Source: Phycisphaerae bacterium RAS1
Lineage (GTDB): Bacteria > Planctomycetota > Phycisphaerae > UBA1845 > Fen-1342
Assembly (NCBI GenBank): GCA_007859745.1
Contig: SMLU01000001.1
Coordinates: 2,728,001 to 2,792,000, forward strand
Direction of reading: 5' to 3'
Length of the DNA stretch: 64,000 bases
A program made the translations under genes and the position numbers. How positions within the stretch are numbered: the first letter of the stretch is position 1; the number at the start of each line of letters is the position of its first letter. Under the pieces are notes generated by a model. It did no database searches, was not told the origin of the DNA, and worked only from the letters and a program-made list of their open reading frames with translations. This document shows positions 40,568 through 49,298 of the stretch, piece by piece.

Positions 40568-42610
40568 CTACTCCTCTTCTTCCACCGCCGCGCCCTTGTA
40601 ATTCGCCACGATCTGCTGCTGCACGTTCGGCGGGACCTGATCGTAGTGGCTGAATTCCATGACGTAGCTGCCCTGCCCGCCGGTCACGCTCTTGAGCTGC
40701 GACGCGTAGTTTGCCACTTCGGCGAGCGGGACCACCGCGCGGATGATCGCCTGGTTTCCGGGCAGCACGTCCTGCCCCACCACCTGGCCGCGCTTGCCGC
40801 TGATGTCGCGGGCGATGTCACCCACCTTGTCCGCCGGGACGGTGACTTCGACGTTCACCACCGGCTCCAGCAGGATCGGCCGCGACGCCAGGAACGCCTT
40901 CTTGAACGCCTGTCGGCCGGCGACCTGGAACGCGATATCCTTGCTGTCCACCGGGTGCTCCTTGCCGTCGACGAGCGCTACCCTTACGTCGACCACCTGG
41001 CAGCCGGCGATGACGCCCTTTTTCATCTGCTCGCGGACGCCCTTCTGCACGCTGGGACGGAACTGCTGACTGATGACGCCGCCGAAGATTTTGTCTTCCC
41101 AGACCAGGTCGCTGCCGCGCTCGGCCGGCTCCATGTCGATCACCACGCGGGCGTACTGACCGGCGCCGCCGGACTGCTTCTTGTGCGTGTGTTCGACGTA
41201 CTTGGCGGCGCCCGAAATCGTCTCACGATAGGGGATCTTCGGGTTGTGCGTGTCCACTTCGAGCTTGTAGTAGCGCTTCATCTTGCTGCGGACGACGGTG
41301 AGGTGAATGTCGCCCAGGCCTGAAATCAGCAGCTCGGCGGTATCGGCGTCGCGGTGATACTTGAAGCACGGGTCTTCGTCGGCGAAGCGATGCAGCGCCC
41401 CGCTGATTTTTTCCACGTCGCCGCGGGCTTTCGGCTCGATCGCCAGCGAGTACATCGGCGTGGGAAAGCGCGGCATGGGCAGCCGCCCGTCGATCGGTTT
41501 CGAGGAAACGGCGGCGCCGAAAGGGACTTCGACCTTGGCCAGCGCGATGATGTCGCCGGGGAGCGCTTCGGGGACCTCCGTGTGCTCGGCGCCGCGCAGC
41601 TTGAAGATGTGTCCGGGACGCTGCCCGCGGCGGTCGCCGGCGGCGTAAATCGTGCCGTCGGGCTTGAGTGTTCCGGAATGAACGCGGATCAGCGTGTAGC
41701 GAATATGGCTCTTGGAGTCGGTAACGATTTTGAACGCATGCCCGGCGAATTCGGCGCCGTTCGGATCGATCGGCAGTTCCTTCACGTCGGCTCCCTCGCC
41801 GACCGTCAGCGCGCGGCGCTTGCCGTCGATCGGGCAGGGCGCGTAGGTGACCAGGTCGTCGAGCAGTTCGGCGATGCCCACGTCGTGCTTGCCGTCGGTA
41901 AAGAGCACCGGAATCAGGTGTCCGCTCTGCACCGCCGCCGCGATCGCGTGCGGCAGCTTCTCGTGCGGGATGGTCCCGGTTTCGATGTACGTGTTCATCA
42001 GCTCGTCGTCGGTCTCGGCGATGGAATCGAGCAGCTCGGTGTGGCAGTGGGGCACGTCCAGCAGGTCCACCTGTCCATCCGATTTTTCGAGCACGTCCAC
42101 GACGCTCTTGCCGCCGCCGCTGGGCAGGTTGATCGGGTGGCACTCAGAGCCGAACGTCTCGCGCAGCGCGTTCAGCAGCTCCAGCAGGTTGACGTTCTCC
42201 GCGTCGATGCGGTTGACGACGATCAGCCGCGCCAGGCCGAAGTCGCGGGCGGCGTTGGCCATGCGGCGGGTGTTGACGCCGATGCCGGCGGCCGCGTTGA
42301 CGACGATGACGGCGGTTTCGCAGGCTGCCAGCGCCGCCAGCGAAGGGCCGCTGAAATCGGGCATGCCGGGCGTGTCGATCAGGTTGATGGTCTTGCCTCT
42401 GTGCGAAAGATGGAAGACGGTGGAGTCGAGGCTGTGCTTCCGCTCGCGCGATTCGTCTTCGACATCCAGGTGGCTGGAGCCGTCGTCGACGCTGCCGAGC
42501 CGGCCGGTCGTGCCGGACTTGAACAGCAGCGCCTCCCCCAGGGTGGTCTTGCCCGAGCCGGTGTGGCCGACGAGGGCGATGTTCCGGATGTCTCCGACCT
42601 GATGGGCCAT
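40568..42610 (-). CDS. Elongation factor G-like translational GTPase
   Basis: This 680-residue EF-G-like GTPase has five domains. The P-loop is GHTGSGKTT (residues 15-23), G3 is DTPGMPDF (79-86) and G4 is NRID (133-136, for the usual NKxD). The switch I region lacks the canonical RGITI and reads ERKHSLDSTVF. Later domains show HTHKKQSGGAGQYARVVI and GVISQQFRPSVQKGVREQM, typical of EF-G domain IV, and end in an acidic tail (EEEE). Such EF-G-like paralogues can have reduced or altered ribosome roles compared with the housekeeping copy. The ATG at 42610 starts MAHQVGDIRNIALVGH; GGAG is about 12 bases upstream. Confidence 0.88.
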   Translation of the reverse strand: MAHQVGDIRNIALVGHTGSGKTTLGEALLFKSGTTGRLGSVDDGSSHLDVEDESRERKHSLDSTVFHLSHRGKTINLIDTPGMPDFSGPSLAALAACETAVIVVNAAAGIGVNTRRMANAARDFGLARLIVVNRIDAENVNLLELLNALRETFGSECHPINLPSGGGKSVVDVLEKSDGQVDLLDVPHCHTELLDSIAETDDELMNTYIETGTIPHEKLPHAIAAAVQSGHLIPVLFTDGKHDVGIAELLDDLVTYAPCPIDGKRRALTVGEGADVKELPIDPNGAEFAGHAFKIVTDSKSHIRYTLIRVHSGTLKPDGTIYAAGDRRGQRPGHIFKLRGAEHTEVPEALPGDIIALAKVEVPFGAAVSSKPIDGRLPMPRFPTPMYSLAIEPKARGDVEKISGALHRFADEDPCFKYHRDADTAELLISGLGDIHLTVVRSKMKRYYKLEVDTHNPKIPYRETISGAAKYVEHTHKKQSGGAGQYARVVIDMEPAERGSDLVWEDKIFGGVISQQFRPSVQKGVREQMKKGVIAGCQVVDVRVALVDGKEHPVDSKDIAFQVAGRQAFKKAFLASRPILLEPVVNVEVTVPADKVGDIARDISGKRGQVVGQDVLPGNQAIIRAVVPLAEVANYASQLKSVTGGQGSYVMEFSHYDQVPPNVQQQIVANYKGAAVEEEE

Positions 42611-42763
42611 GATGGCGGTTCTCCGCGGCTATGTGTTCGTTCGCGCCTGATGAGCGCCCCGCCAAGGTGTCGCCAGCGCGAGACCGCAACGGGCTTTCGG
42701 GCCGCTCAGTATAGTCGGGTGAAAAACGGCGTCCAAGGCCGCCAGCAGACTCCGCGCCCATTC

Positions 42764-43471
42764 TCAGACGCAGCGCGTCGCCACGACCAGGCGCTCGGCT
42801 TCGGTCAGCCGCGCGAGGGCTTCTTCGGACGACTGACAGTCGCGGATTTCCTCGCCCAGCCCGCCGCTGAACATGATGGCCAGGCGCGCCAGCACGAGCA
42901 GGTGCTGCTGATCGTCGTGGCTGCAAACCAGCACGAAAAGATCCGTCAGCTTCCGGTCCAGCGCGCCGAACGGCACGCCGGCCGGAACGCGGCCGATGCA
43001 CACCAGCGGCTCGGCGGTGGCGTAGGGCATCGGACGAATGGGGTGCGGGAAAGCGAAGCCGCCGGGCAGACCGGTTGAGCTGCGGCTCTCGCGCTGGCCC
43101 AGGGCCTCGATCAGCGCGGGCGCGTCGTAGATGAGTCCGCTGCGCTCCGCGACGGCAACCAGCTCGCGCAGCACCGATGTCTTCGTTCGGGCGGACAGGT
43201 TCAGCTCGACGCCTTCGCCGGCCAGCATGCTGGTGACCAGCAGCGCCTCGGAACCGTCCGACATGGCGCGTTCGAGGTTGCGGATGTCCTGCTCGCCGAG
43301 CGTGTGGATCTCGTGCTGAAGGAAGTCGAGCAGGGCGGCGCGATTGAAACGCCACTGCCCGTTGACCATTTGCCCCGGCAGCCGCCCCTTTTCAACCCAG
43401 CGGCGCACCTCGCGCGCATCCATCCCGATGCGCCGCGCGAGCTCGTCAAGCGTGAAATTGCCGTAAGGCAT
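42764..43471 (-). CDS. HTH-EIIA(Ntr) fusion regulator
   Basis: This 235-residue protein joins an excisionase-like winged helix-turn-helix (about 5-55: FTLDELARRIGMDAREVRRW, RWRFNR-type wing) to a PtsN-type PTS EIIA domain (about 75-230). The phosphorylated His is H143 in GGFAFPHPIR. The segment with ALGQRESRSSTGLPGG is the usual approach to that His. No PTS permease is nearby, so it probably acts in regulation (nitrogen-type phosphotransferase system) rather than sugar uptake. It is divergent from rplU. The DNA target is unknown. Confidence 0.85.
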   Translation of the reverse strand: MPYGNFTLDELARRIGMDAREVRRWVEKGRLPGQMVNGQWRFNRAALLDFLQHEIHTLGEQDIRNLERAMSDGSEALLVTSMLAGEGVELNLSARTKTSVLRELVAVAERSGLIYDAPALIEALGQRESRSSTGLPGGFAFPHPIRPMPYATAEPLVCIGRVPAGVPFGALDRKLTDLFVLVCSHDDQQHLLVLARLAIMFSGGLGEEIRDCQSSEEALARLTEAERLVVATRCV

Positions 43472-43602
43472 CGCGTTCCGCCGGGTTCAACGCACGGCCT
43501 CCGATCTCCATATTATCGGCTGGACCGGGTGGTTGCATGCGAAGAAGGCTTGGTGCAAAATACGCGGCTCGATAAGACGCAGGACCAGTGCAAGGAGCGA
43601 CC

Positions 43603-43920
43603 GTGTACGCGATCTTCGAAGACGGCGGCAAGCAATACAAGGTGACCGAGGGCGACGCGCTGCTGGTCGAGCTGAAGGACTTGCAGGAAGGCCAAAGCGA
43701 GGTCACGTTCGACAAGGTGCTGCTGGTCGGCGAGGGCGACGCAGCCAGGATCGGCCAGCCCTACGTCGCCGGCGCCAGCGTCAGCGCCGTCATCGAAGAA
43801 GACGACATGCAGCTCCCCAAGGTCCGCGGCGTGAAGTTCAGCCGCCGCAAAGGCTACTTCAAGCGCTGGGGTCACCGGCAGCGGGCGATGAAAGTCCGCA
43901 TCAGCGCCATCAAGGCATAA
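43603..43920 (+). CDS. rplU: 50S ribosomal protein L21
   Basis: This 105-residue protein of the large ribosomal subunit binds 23S rRNA. The GTG start at 43603 gives the family N-terminus (YAIFEDGGKQYKVTEGD) and follows AAGGAG by six bases; the longer GTG at 43588 would add five odd residues. The C-terminal part (KVRGVKFSRRKGYFKRWGHR) is the expected basic tail. rpmA (L27), usually next to rplU, is not here; a secreted hypothetical follows after 17 bp. Confidence 0.95.
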   Translation: MYAIFEDGGKQYKVTEGDALLVELKDLQEGQSEVTFDKVLLVGEGDAARIGQPYVAGASVSAVIEEDDMQLPKVRGVKFSRRKGYFKRWGHRQRAMKVRISAIKA

Positions 43921-43937
43921 TCCCGATCGGAAATCGA

Positions 43938-44597
43938 ATGTCACCCGCGGCGGGCACTGCGCGCGAACGGCTCAGCGCGCGGTCCGCGCGCCGTCCGGGC
44001 CCGTCCCGCGCTGCGCGGCGCTTCGTGGCGCTGATCGCAGCCGTGCTGCTCAGTCCGCCGCAGCCATCAGCCGCAGCACAATCGCTGCCGGCGTCCAGCG
44101 GACCGACCGAGACGCTCCAGGCTTCGCTTCAACGGTTGAAGAAGGCCAGGTCTGCCGAATTGAGTGAAACGGACCGCGCGCTCCTGGTGGGGCTGGAGTT
44201 CTGCCTGGCCATTGACGCCGCGGACGGCAAGCGTGCGGCGGGGCTGCTCGATCCGTCGGGGTACCAGGCGCTTCCGTCCGAGGGAGCGCTTCCGCCGCAG
44301 CCCGCCAAGCCGCTCTTTCCGCCGGCGCTGGCCGAGCTTGTGTCGAAGCGTGCTGCCGGTCACGCGGTCGCGACGTCTGCGGCGAACGCTGTACGGGTGA
44401 TCCGCCAGAAGGAACTTCGTGAGCATTTTCCAGCGATGGCCGACTGGATGCTCGCGTCCGAGGACTACGCGCTTCTGGTTGATTCCGGGTTGGGTACGAG
44501 TTCATGGCTGGCGCGAGACGCTTGCCTGGTTATTCGCGTGCGCGGCTCGCGCGCGTATGTCATGGGCGGAAACCTGCTCGAAGCGATTCGGCCTTAG
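43938..44597 (+). CDS. Exported protein of unknown function
   Basis: The protein has 219 residues. An Arg-rich start and a hydrophobic core (FVALIAAVLLSPPQPSAAAQ) form a probable signal peptide, followed by a helical segment (about 55-105) and an Ala/Pro-rich region. The C-terminal third ends in LVIRVRGSRAYVMGGNLLEA, beta-like. It begins 17 bp after rplU on the same strand. No family was recognised. A start at 43938 (MSPAAGTARERLS) is chosen for position; the preceding frame overlaps rplU. Confidence 0.6.
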   Translation: MSPAAGTARERLSARSARRPGPSRAARRFVALIAAVLLSPPQPSAAAQSLPASSGPTETLQASLQRLKKARSAELSETDRALLVGLEFCLAIDAADGKRAAGLLDPSGYQALPSEGALPPQPAKPLFPPALAELVSKRAAGHAVATSAANAVRVIRQKELREHFPAMADWMLASEDYALLVDSGLGTSSWLARDACLVIRVRGSRAYVMGGNLLEAIRP

Positions 44598-44619
44598 AAC
44601 ATCCAACAAAACCGGGGAG

Positions 44620-44711
44620 TGCGGGCGTCTCGCCCGCATCTTTGGCCGCCGGGCGAGGGATTTGTTTGGCGGTCTTCCTGATGCGGCCGGGACGGGCGAG
44701 ACGCCCGTCCC
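44620..44711. repeat. Two perfect hairpins after the exported protein gene
   Basis: TGCGGGCG-TCT-CGCCCGCA at 44620-44638 and GGGACGGGCG-AGA-CGCCCGTCCC at 44689-44711. The second is the reverse complement of the first hairpin at 52278, so the same element recurs inverted 7.6 kb away. There are no T-tracts. They lie between convergent genes and could end transcription from both sides. Confidence 0.75.
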
Positions 44712-44756
44712 ACCCAATTCATCCCCGAGCTCTCTTGGGCAACAGGCCTGGACGGA

Positions 44757-46211
44757 TTACCACGGAACTGCGAACTCATCGATCAGCATCTGCCCCCAAG
44801 CACTAGGCGCCAGCGGCATTCCGATTCCACAAGGGTGATTCTCCGCGTCGTCGCGCGTGTCCAGCAGCAGGTTCGGCGCGCACCCGTAGTGAAACGTCCA
44901 CGCCAGGTAAGAGATGTCCGCGGCGCGGGCGAAGTCCATCAGCGTACGGCAGTCCTCTACGGTCATCTGCTGGTCGGGCCCGAACTCGCCGATCACGACC
45001 GGAATCTGGGCCGCCGGTCCGCTGAGCAGCGCGTCGATGTCCTCGGCCGGATTGTAGAAGTGAATCTCGTAGGCGATGTTCTCGCCGCCGCCGGCGCTGA
45101 GCGGGTGCGACACGTAATACTCCAGCCGCCGCGACCACCAACCCGTGCCTTGCGCCAGAATGACGTGCTTGGCAGCGTCGTGGGCGGCCTCGACCGCCCG
45201 TATGGCCGAAGCGGCGCGGTTCATGGCCTCCCAGCACGCGGCGTCCTGTGCGCCGTCGAAGTTGTTGATCGGCTCGTTGACGATCCCAAACATGACCTTC
45301 GGGTTGTCCACAAAGCGCTCGGCCAGCGCCGTCCAGACGTTGTCCGTCTGCGGCGTGGGCCAGCCGTTCTCATCCACCGTCGGCTCGATCCAGAGCGAAA
45401 GCAGCACATACTTGCCGGGCCGGTCGGTGATGCTCGAAACGATCTGTGCGATCTCGTCGGCGTAGGCCGGATCATCCAGCACTCCAGGCGCGGGGCGGGC
45501 CCACGGATTATCCGGAATCGGGCGACTCTCCAGGGTCAGCCGCACGAAATCGGCGCCCCAGTCGCCCACGAGAGCCGCCGCACGGCGTTGCACCTCGGCC
45601 GCGTTGCTGGGCTCATAGAGACAGTAGCCGCAACCGCGCGTGTCCTGCAGATTGGCGCCGCGTGCGCGGAACGGCGCCGCTGCGCCGTCGGCGGTGCGGA
45701 TGAAGATGCCGTTGCCTTGCGTGAAGAGCGCGCCATCGGGCAACGCGCCGTCGGTGGTCGGCGGGATCGGCGTGACGGTGACTTGAACCGAATCGGTCGC
45801 ACGGCGCGCGGCGCTGTCGATGACAGTCAACGTGTAGGTCGTCGTCCGCAGGGGGGACGCGCCGGGATTCGGCGCATCGACCGCGCTGAGGCCGTCCGCC
45901 GGCGACCAGGCAAAGGTGTAAGGCGGCGTCCCGCCCGCGGCGCTGCCCGAGAGAATCGCACGTAGACCGGTCGCGATCGAAACGCCCGAGCCTGCGTTCG
46001 CGACGAGCTCCGGCCGCGGCGCGCGGTCGGGAACGTCCTCCGGCGCGGACTTCCGCTCGCTGCCGCCGGACGGCGGCGGATCGCTCGGGGCGGTCGAGCC
46101 GCCGCCCGGCGTCTGTGCCAGCTCTTCGAGCTGGCAACCGGTGCTTCCGGCGATTCCGGCGAGCGCAAGCGTAATCAGGCCGGCCCAGCGCGCGGCGGAT
46201 TTGAACTGCAT
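44757..46211 (-). CDS. Glycoside hydrolase family 5 lipoprotein
   Basis: This 484-residue exported lipoprotein has a signal peptide with lipobox AGSTGC (C26), a Pro/Ser-rich linker, a PKD-like beta domain (about 68-150) and a GH5 TIM barrel (about 160-470). The acid/base is E313 in GIVNEP and the nucleophile is E409 in PVVIGEFG. FVRLTLESR and WWSRRLEYYV are further family segments. It probably cleaves a beta-linked polysaccharide such as cellulose or mannan at the cell surface. The ATG at 46211 follows GAGGAGAAAC. The substrate class is family-based; the exact sugar is not visible. Confidence 0.9.
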   Translation of the reverse strand: MQFKSAARWAGLITLALAGIAGSTGCQLEELAQTPGGGSTAPSDPPPSGGSERKSAPEDVPDRAPRPELVANAGSGVSIATGLRAILSGSAAGGTPPYTFAWSPADGLSAVDAPNPGASPLRTTTYTLTVIDSAARRATDSVQVTVTPIPPTTDGALPDGALFTQGNGIFIRTADGAAAPFRARGANLQDTRGCGYCLYEPSNAAEVQRRAAALVGDWGADFVRLTLESRPIPDNPWARPAPGVLDDPAYADEIAQIVSSITDRPGKYVLLSLWIEPTVDENGWPTPQTDNVWTALAERFVDNPKVMFGIVNEPINNFDGAQDAACWEAMNRAASAIRAVEAAHDAAKHVILAQGTGWWSRRLEYYVSHPLSAGGGENIAYEIHFYNPAEDIDALLSGPAAQIPVVIGEFGPDQQMTVEDCRTLMDFARAADISYLAWTFHYGCAPNLLLDTRDDAENHPCGIGMPLAPSAWGQMLIDEFAVPW

Positions 46212-46376
46212 GGCGTTTCTCCTCGATCAACCGATCGCGCCGCAAACTGGGCAACCGGCGTCCGTCATCACAAGTCGCGCGGGCGCGTGCCCGTCGACAG
46301 TGACATGAGCGAGAAGATCCGTGCGGGATTCACGAGCGGTTCCCCCGCGCACCCATCCGCTTTCAGGCGCCGATCC

Positions 46377-46475
46377 GTCCGAACCCGTCGCGCCAAGCGG
46401 CGGGGTGACATCCGCGGCCTGTGGGGCGCCGATCGCCAACGATCGTCAACCCGCCGCTTGGCGCGGCGGGTTCGG
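46377..46475. repeat. BIME-like palindromic element, copy G (subtype 1, inverted spacer)
   Basis: One arm mismatch (CCCGTCGC), with the spacer in the same orientation as copy D. The gap 46212-46540 has no gene besides this element. Confidence 0.85.
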
Positions 46476-46540
46476 AGAGACGCCGCCAGTCGCCGTCTCT
46501 ATCGAGCTGCACCGAGCACAATGCGTCGCATGTTGCGACG

Positions 46541-47023
46541 CTACGAAGTCGCCGCGGCGCCGAAACGAAACACCGTCGGCGACGCCACCCGCATGTACTC
46601 GCCGGTGGCGAGGATAATCGAATCCGTCAGCGAGCCGGCGTTGAACGCGATGCGCGGGTTGGCGGCGATTGACTCATCCACGTACAGATCGAATGGCAGG
46701 ATCGGCCGGCCGAATGGCGGGACGCTCCCGGGCACGAGGCCGGTGAGCTCCATCAGCTCTTCGGGCGTCGCGAAGCGCGTCTTCCTCACCCCCAGCCGCT
46801 GTTTCACGGCGGCCGAATCGAGCTTGAGTACGGCCGACAAGACGAATAATCGAAATGCGTCATCGGTCTTGACGAGCAGCGCCTTGCCGCCGATCTCGAG
46901 CGGCTCGCCGCGCACGCGGGCGGACTCCTCCGACGTGCGCGTCGGCTCATGATGGAGCACGCGATAAGCGACGCGCTGCTCATCAAGCAGCCCGCAGATC
47001 GCGTCGTAGACGGCGTTGCCCAT
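46541..47023 (-). CDS. YbaK/ProX-type aminoacyl-tRNA deacylase
   Basis: This 160-residue protein of the YbaK/EbsC superfamily clears mischarged tRNAs in trans. Family features are AYRVLHHEPTRTSEES, the conserved Lys in GGKALLVKTDD, LGVRKTRFATPEELMEL and the GLVPGSVPPFG loop. The protein keeps the Lys in the K-A-L-L-V segment used for substrate recognition. The specific amino acid (Cys-tRNAPro, Ala-tRNAPro or other) cannot be told. It lies 55 bp after the twin Cys-motif gene on the same strand. Confidence 0.85.
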   Translation of the reverse strand: MGNAVYDAICGLLDEQRVAYRVLHHEPTRTSEESARVRGEPLEIGGKALLVKTDDAFRLFVLSAVLKLDSAAVKQRLGVRKTRFATPEELMELTGLVPGSVPPFGRPILPFDLYVDESIAANPRIAFNAGSLTDSIILATGEYMRVASPTVFRFGAAATS

Positions 47024-47078
47024 GGGCGGAAGTGTAGCCGGTGTGCCGCCTAGCTAGACCGGCAGCCCATGTCTGGCG

Positions 47079-47411
47079 CTACTCGTACTCTTCACACCAC
47101 CACACGCCGCCCTCGGAAGCGGCCAGCACGCAACCCGCCGCCGCCGCGCAATCCGCGCACAGTCCGCGGGCCCAGTTCACGCGCCGCGCGGGGCCGGACT
47201 CGGGTGCTGCCGCGCGAGCCCGAGCTGTCCGTTGCGATGCATCATCGAATAGCTCGCAACACAGAACGGGCCGGTCCGTGTTCGCCGCGTAAACGCAGTC
47301 ACGGGCTTGGATGCACGTCGCACACAGGCTCGCGTCGCGAAGCGCCTTCTGCTCTTCTGCTCGCGAACGGGCGGTGCTGTTCTGAGGACGGGGCGCTGCT
47401 GCCGTAGCCAT
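47079..47411 (-). CDS. Small protein with duplicated Cys motif
   Basis: This 110-residue protein has two similar Cys-rich units: SLCATCIQARDCVYAANTDR plus PVLCCELF (about 29-56), and GLCADCAAAAGCVLAASEGG plus VWWCEEYE (about 83-110). Each has the spacing CxxCxxxxxC...CE, as in small metal or Fe-S ribbon proteins seen in other anaerobe-type genomes. The ATG at 47411 follows AGGAG by nine bases. It has no signal peptide and is probably cytoplasmic. It sits just upstream of the YbaK gene. The function is unknown. Confidence 0.65.
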   Translation of the reverse strand: MATAAAPRPQNSTARSRAEEQKALRDASLCATCIQARDCVYAANTDRPVLCCELFDDASQRTARARAAAPESGPARRVNWARGLCADCAAAAGCVLAASEGGVWWCEEYE

Positions 47412-47644
47412 GTTCGACACTCCTGCCGCAAACGCCGCGCGTTCGATGGGAGCGCGGCACTGCCAGGGGGTAACTGGCAATTGCTGTGCCATCCGCGTTT
47501 TGCGCCGCGACTAGCCTATGGTTTGTAAGATGTTGTTCAGTAATATGTTACAGAGTATCCGGCCCAGGCAAAGTCCGATCCAACACCGGCTGGCTGCGGA
47601 AAATCGCGCGATCGCCGGGGCGTATGCGGTTTCAGGTCGCGATC

Positions 47645-47797
47645 CGTCCGAACCCGCCGCGCGTTGCGATCCGTCCGAACCCGCGGCGCGTTGCGTCCGT
47701 CCGAACCCGCCGCGCCAAGCGGCGGGTTGACGATCGTTGGCAATCGGCGCCCACCGGCCGCGGACTGTCACCCCGCCGCTTGGCGCGGCGGGTTCTG
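47645..47797. repeat. BIME-like palindromic element, copy H (subtype 1) with extra half arms
   Basis: The core element at 47699-47797 is preceded by two truncated GTCCGAACCCGC...GCGTTGCG fragments (47645-47690). The rest of the 47412-47852 gap is an AT-rich patch near 47516-47563 (TGTAAGATGTTG...ATGTTACA, a weak inverted repeat) and shows no gene. Confidence 0.85.
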
Positions 47798-47852
47798 AAA
47801 GACGCCGCCGGCGAAACGACGTATCATCCGTCAAACTCCCGCAGGATGCGCC

Positions 47853-49187
47853 ATGCTCGACATCGCGTTGCTCTTTGCCCTGGTCATCCTCGTGGCGGCG
47901 GTACTTGTCGTGCAGGTGCTGACGCTGCGCCGCCGCGTCGTCGCCGACGTGAGTCAGATTCAGACCGCACTGGCGGCGATCGAGAAGGCCTGCGAAAGGG
48001 CCGAGCGGACGGCGCGCGACGAGATCGCCCGCAACCGCGATGAAAACGCCGCCGCCGCCCGATCGGCCCGTGACGAGCTGGCCAGCCGCCTGAAGGACTC
48101 GACCGACAGCCTGGCTCAGCGTCTGGTCGAGCTGACCGCGCTTCAGGCCGGAAAGCTGGACGGCGTCGTCGAGCAGATCGCCAAGCTTACGCAGAGCAAC
48201 GAACTGCGACTGGAAGCGGTCCGCGCCACGGTCGAGGCGCAACTGCAACACGTCCGCGACGACAACCGCCGCAGCCTCGATTCCATCCGCACAGCGGTGG
48301 ATGAAAAGCTGCAAGGCGCGCTGGAGAAGCGGCTGGGGGAGTCCTTCCGGCTTGTCAGCCAGCAACTGGAACAGGTTCACAAGGGGCTGGGCGAGATGCA
48401 GGCCCTGGCGGCGGGCGTGGGCGATCTGAAGCGCGTTCTGAGCAACGTCAAATCGCGCGGCATGTTCGGCGAGACGCAGCTTTCCGCCATGCTGGAACAG
48501 GCGCTTACTCCCGAGCAGTACGCGGTCAACGTCGACGTGAAGGGCATCGGCGAACGCGTGGAATTCGCGGTCCGCCTGCCGGGCCCGGCCGAGCACGCAG
48601 AAGACGTGGTCTGGCTGCCGATCGACGCCAAGTTCCCGATGGAGCCGTACGAGCGGCTGGTTGCGGCCCAGGAGCAAGCCGACGTCGCCGCCGTCGATGA
48701 GGCCGGCCGACAGCTCGCGGCTCAGATTCGATTCTGCGCCCAGACGATCTGCGACAAGTACATCAACCCGCCGGCCACGACCGATTTTGCGATCCTGTTT
48801 CTGCCGGTCGAAGGGCTGTTCGCCGAGGTGATGCGCCAACCGGGGCTGGGCGACGCGATCCAGCGGCAGCAGCGCGTCATGATCGCCGGGCCGACGACGC
48901 TCTGGGCCCTGCTGAACAGCCTGCAGATGGGATTCCGCACGCTGGCCATCCAGCGCCGGTCGAGCGAGGTATGGAACCTCCTGGCTTCGGTGAAGGCGGA
49001 GTGGCAGTCGTACGGGGAGGTGCTGGCGAAGGTGCAGAAGAAGCTGCAGGAGGCGAGCAACTCGGTGGACCTGGTCGAGCGCCGCTCGCGCGCCATCGGG
49101 CGCAGGCTGCGTGCGGTCGAGCAGTTGCCGTCGGATGGAACAAGCGAGGTGCTGCCGCTTCAGGAGCCGGCCGAGTCGGAGGCGTGA
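47853..49187 (+). CDS. rmuC: DNA recombination protein RmuC
   Basis: This 444-residue protein of the RmuC family limits inversions at repeats and resembles nucleases. It has a membrane or signal-anchor helix (about 5-25: ALLFALVILVAAVLVVQVL), a long coiled coil (about 35-170) and the RmuC core (about 180-400) with VKSRGMFGETQLSAMLEQAL, WLPIDAKFPMEPYERL and AILFLPVEGLFAEVM. GFRTLAIQRRSSEVWNLL follows. Its neighbours are repeat elements on both sides, fitting in theme with a protein that acts on DNA rearrangement. The ATG at 47853 starts the anchor. Confidence 0.9.
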   Translation: MLDIALLFALVILVAAVLVVQVLTLRRRVVADVSQIQTALAAIEKACERAERTARDEIARNRDENAAAARSARDELASRLKDSTDSLAQRLVELTALQAGKLDGVVEQIAKLTQSNELRLEAVRATVEAQLQHVRDDNRRSLDSIRTAVDEKLQGALEKRLGESFRLVSQQLEQVHKGLGEMQALAAGVGDLKRVLSNVKSRGMFGETQLSAMLEQALTPEQYAVNVDVKGIGERVEFAVRLPGPAEHAEDVVWLPIDAKFPMEPYERLVAAQEQADVAAVDEAGRQLAAQIRFCAQTICDKYINPPATTDFAILFLPVEGLFAEVMRQPGLGDAIQRQQRVMIAGPTTLWALLNSLQMGFRTLAIQRRSSEVWNLLASVKAEWQSYGEVLAKVQKKLQEASNSVDLVERRSRAIGRRLRAVEQLPSDGTSEVLPLQEPAESEA

Positions 49188-49198
49188 CCCGCCGATCC

Positions 49199-49298
49199 GT
49201 CCGAACCCGCCGCGCCAAGCGGCGGGGTGACGCACGCGGCCCACGGGGCGCCCTTGCCTACCGATCGTCAATCCGCCGCTTGGCGCGGCGGGTTCGGA
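49199..49298. repeat. BIME-like palindromic element, copy I (subtype 1)
   Basis: The arms match the family, with one change in the right arm (ATCCGCC). It follows rmuC by 11 bp. Confidence 0.88.
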
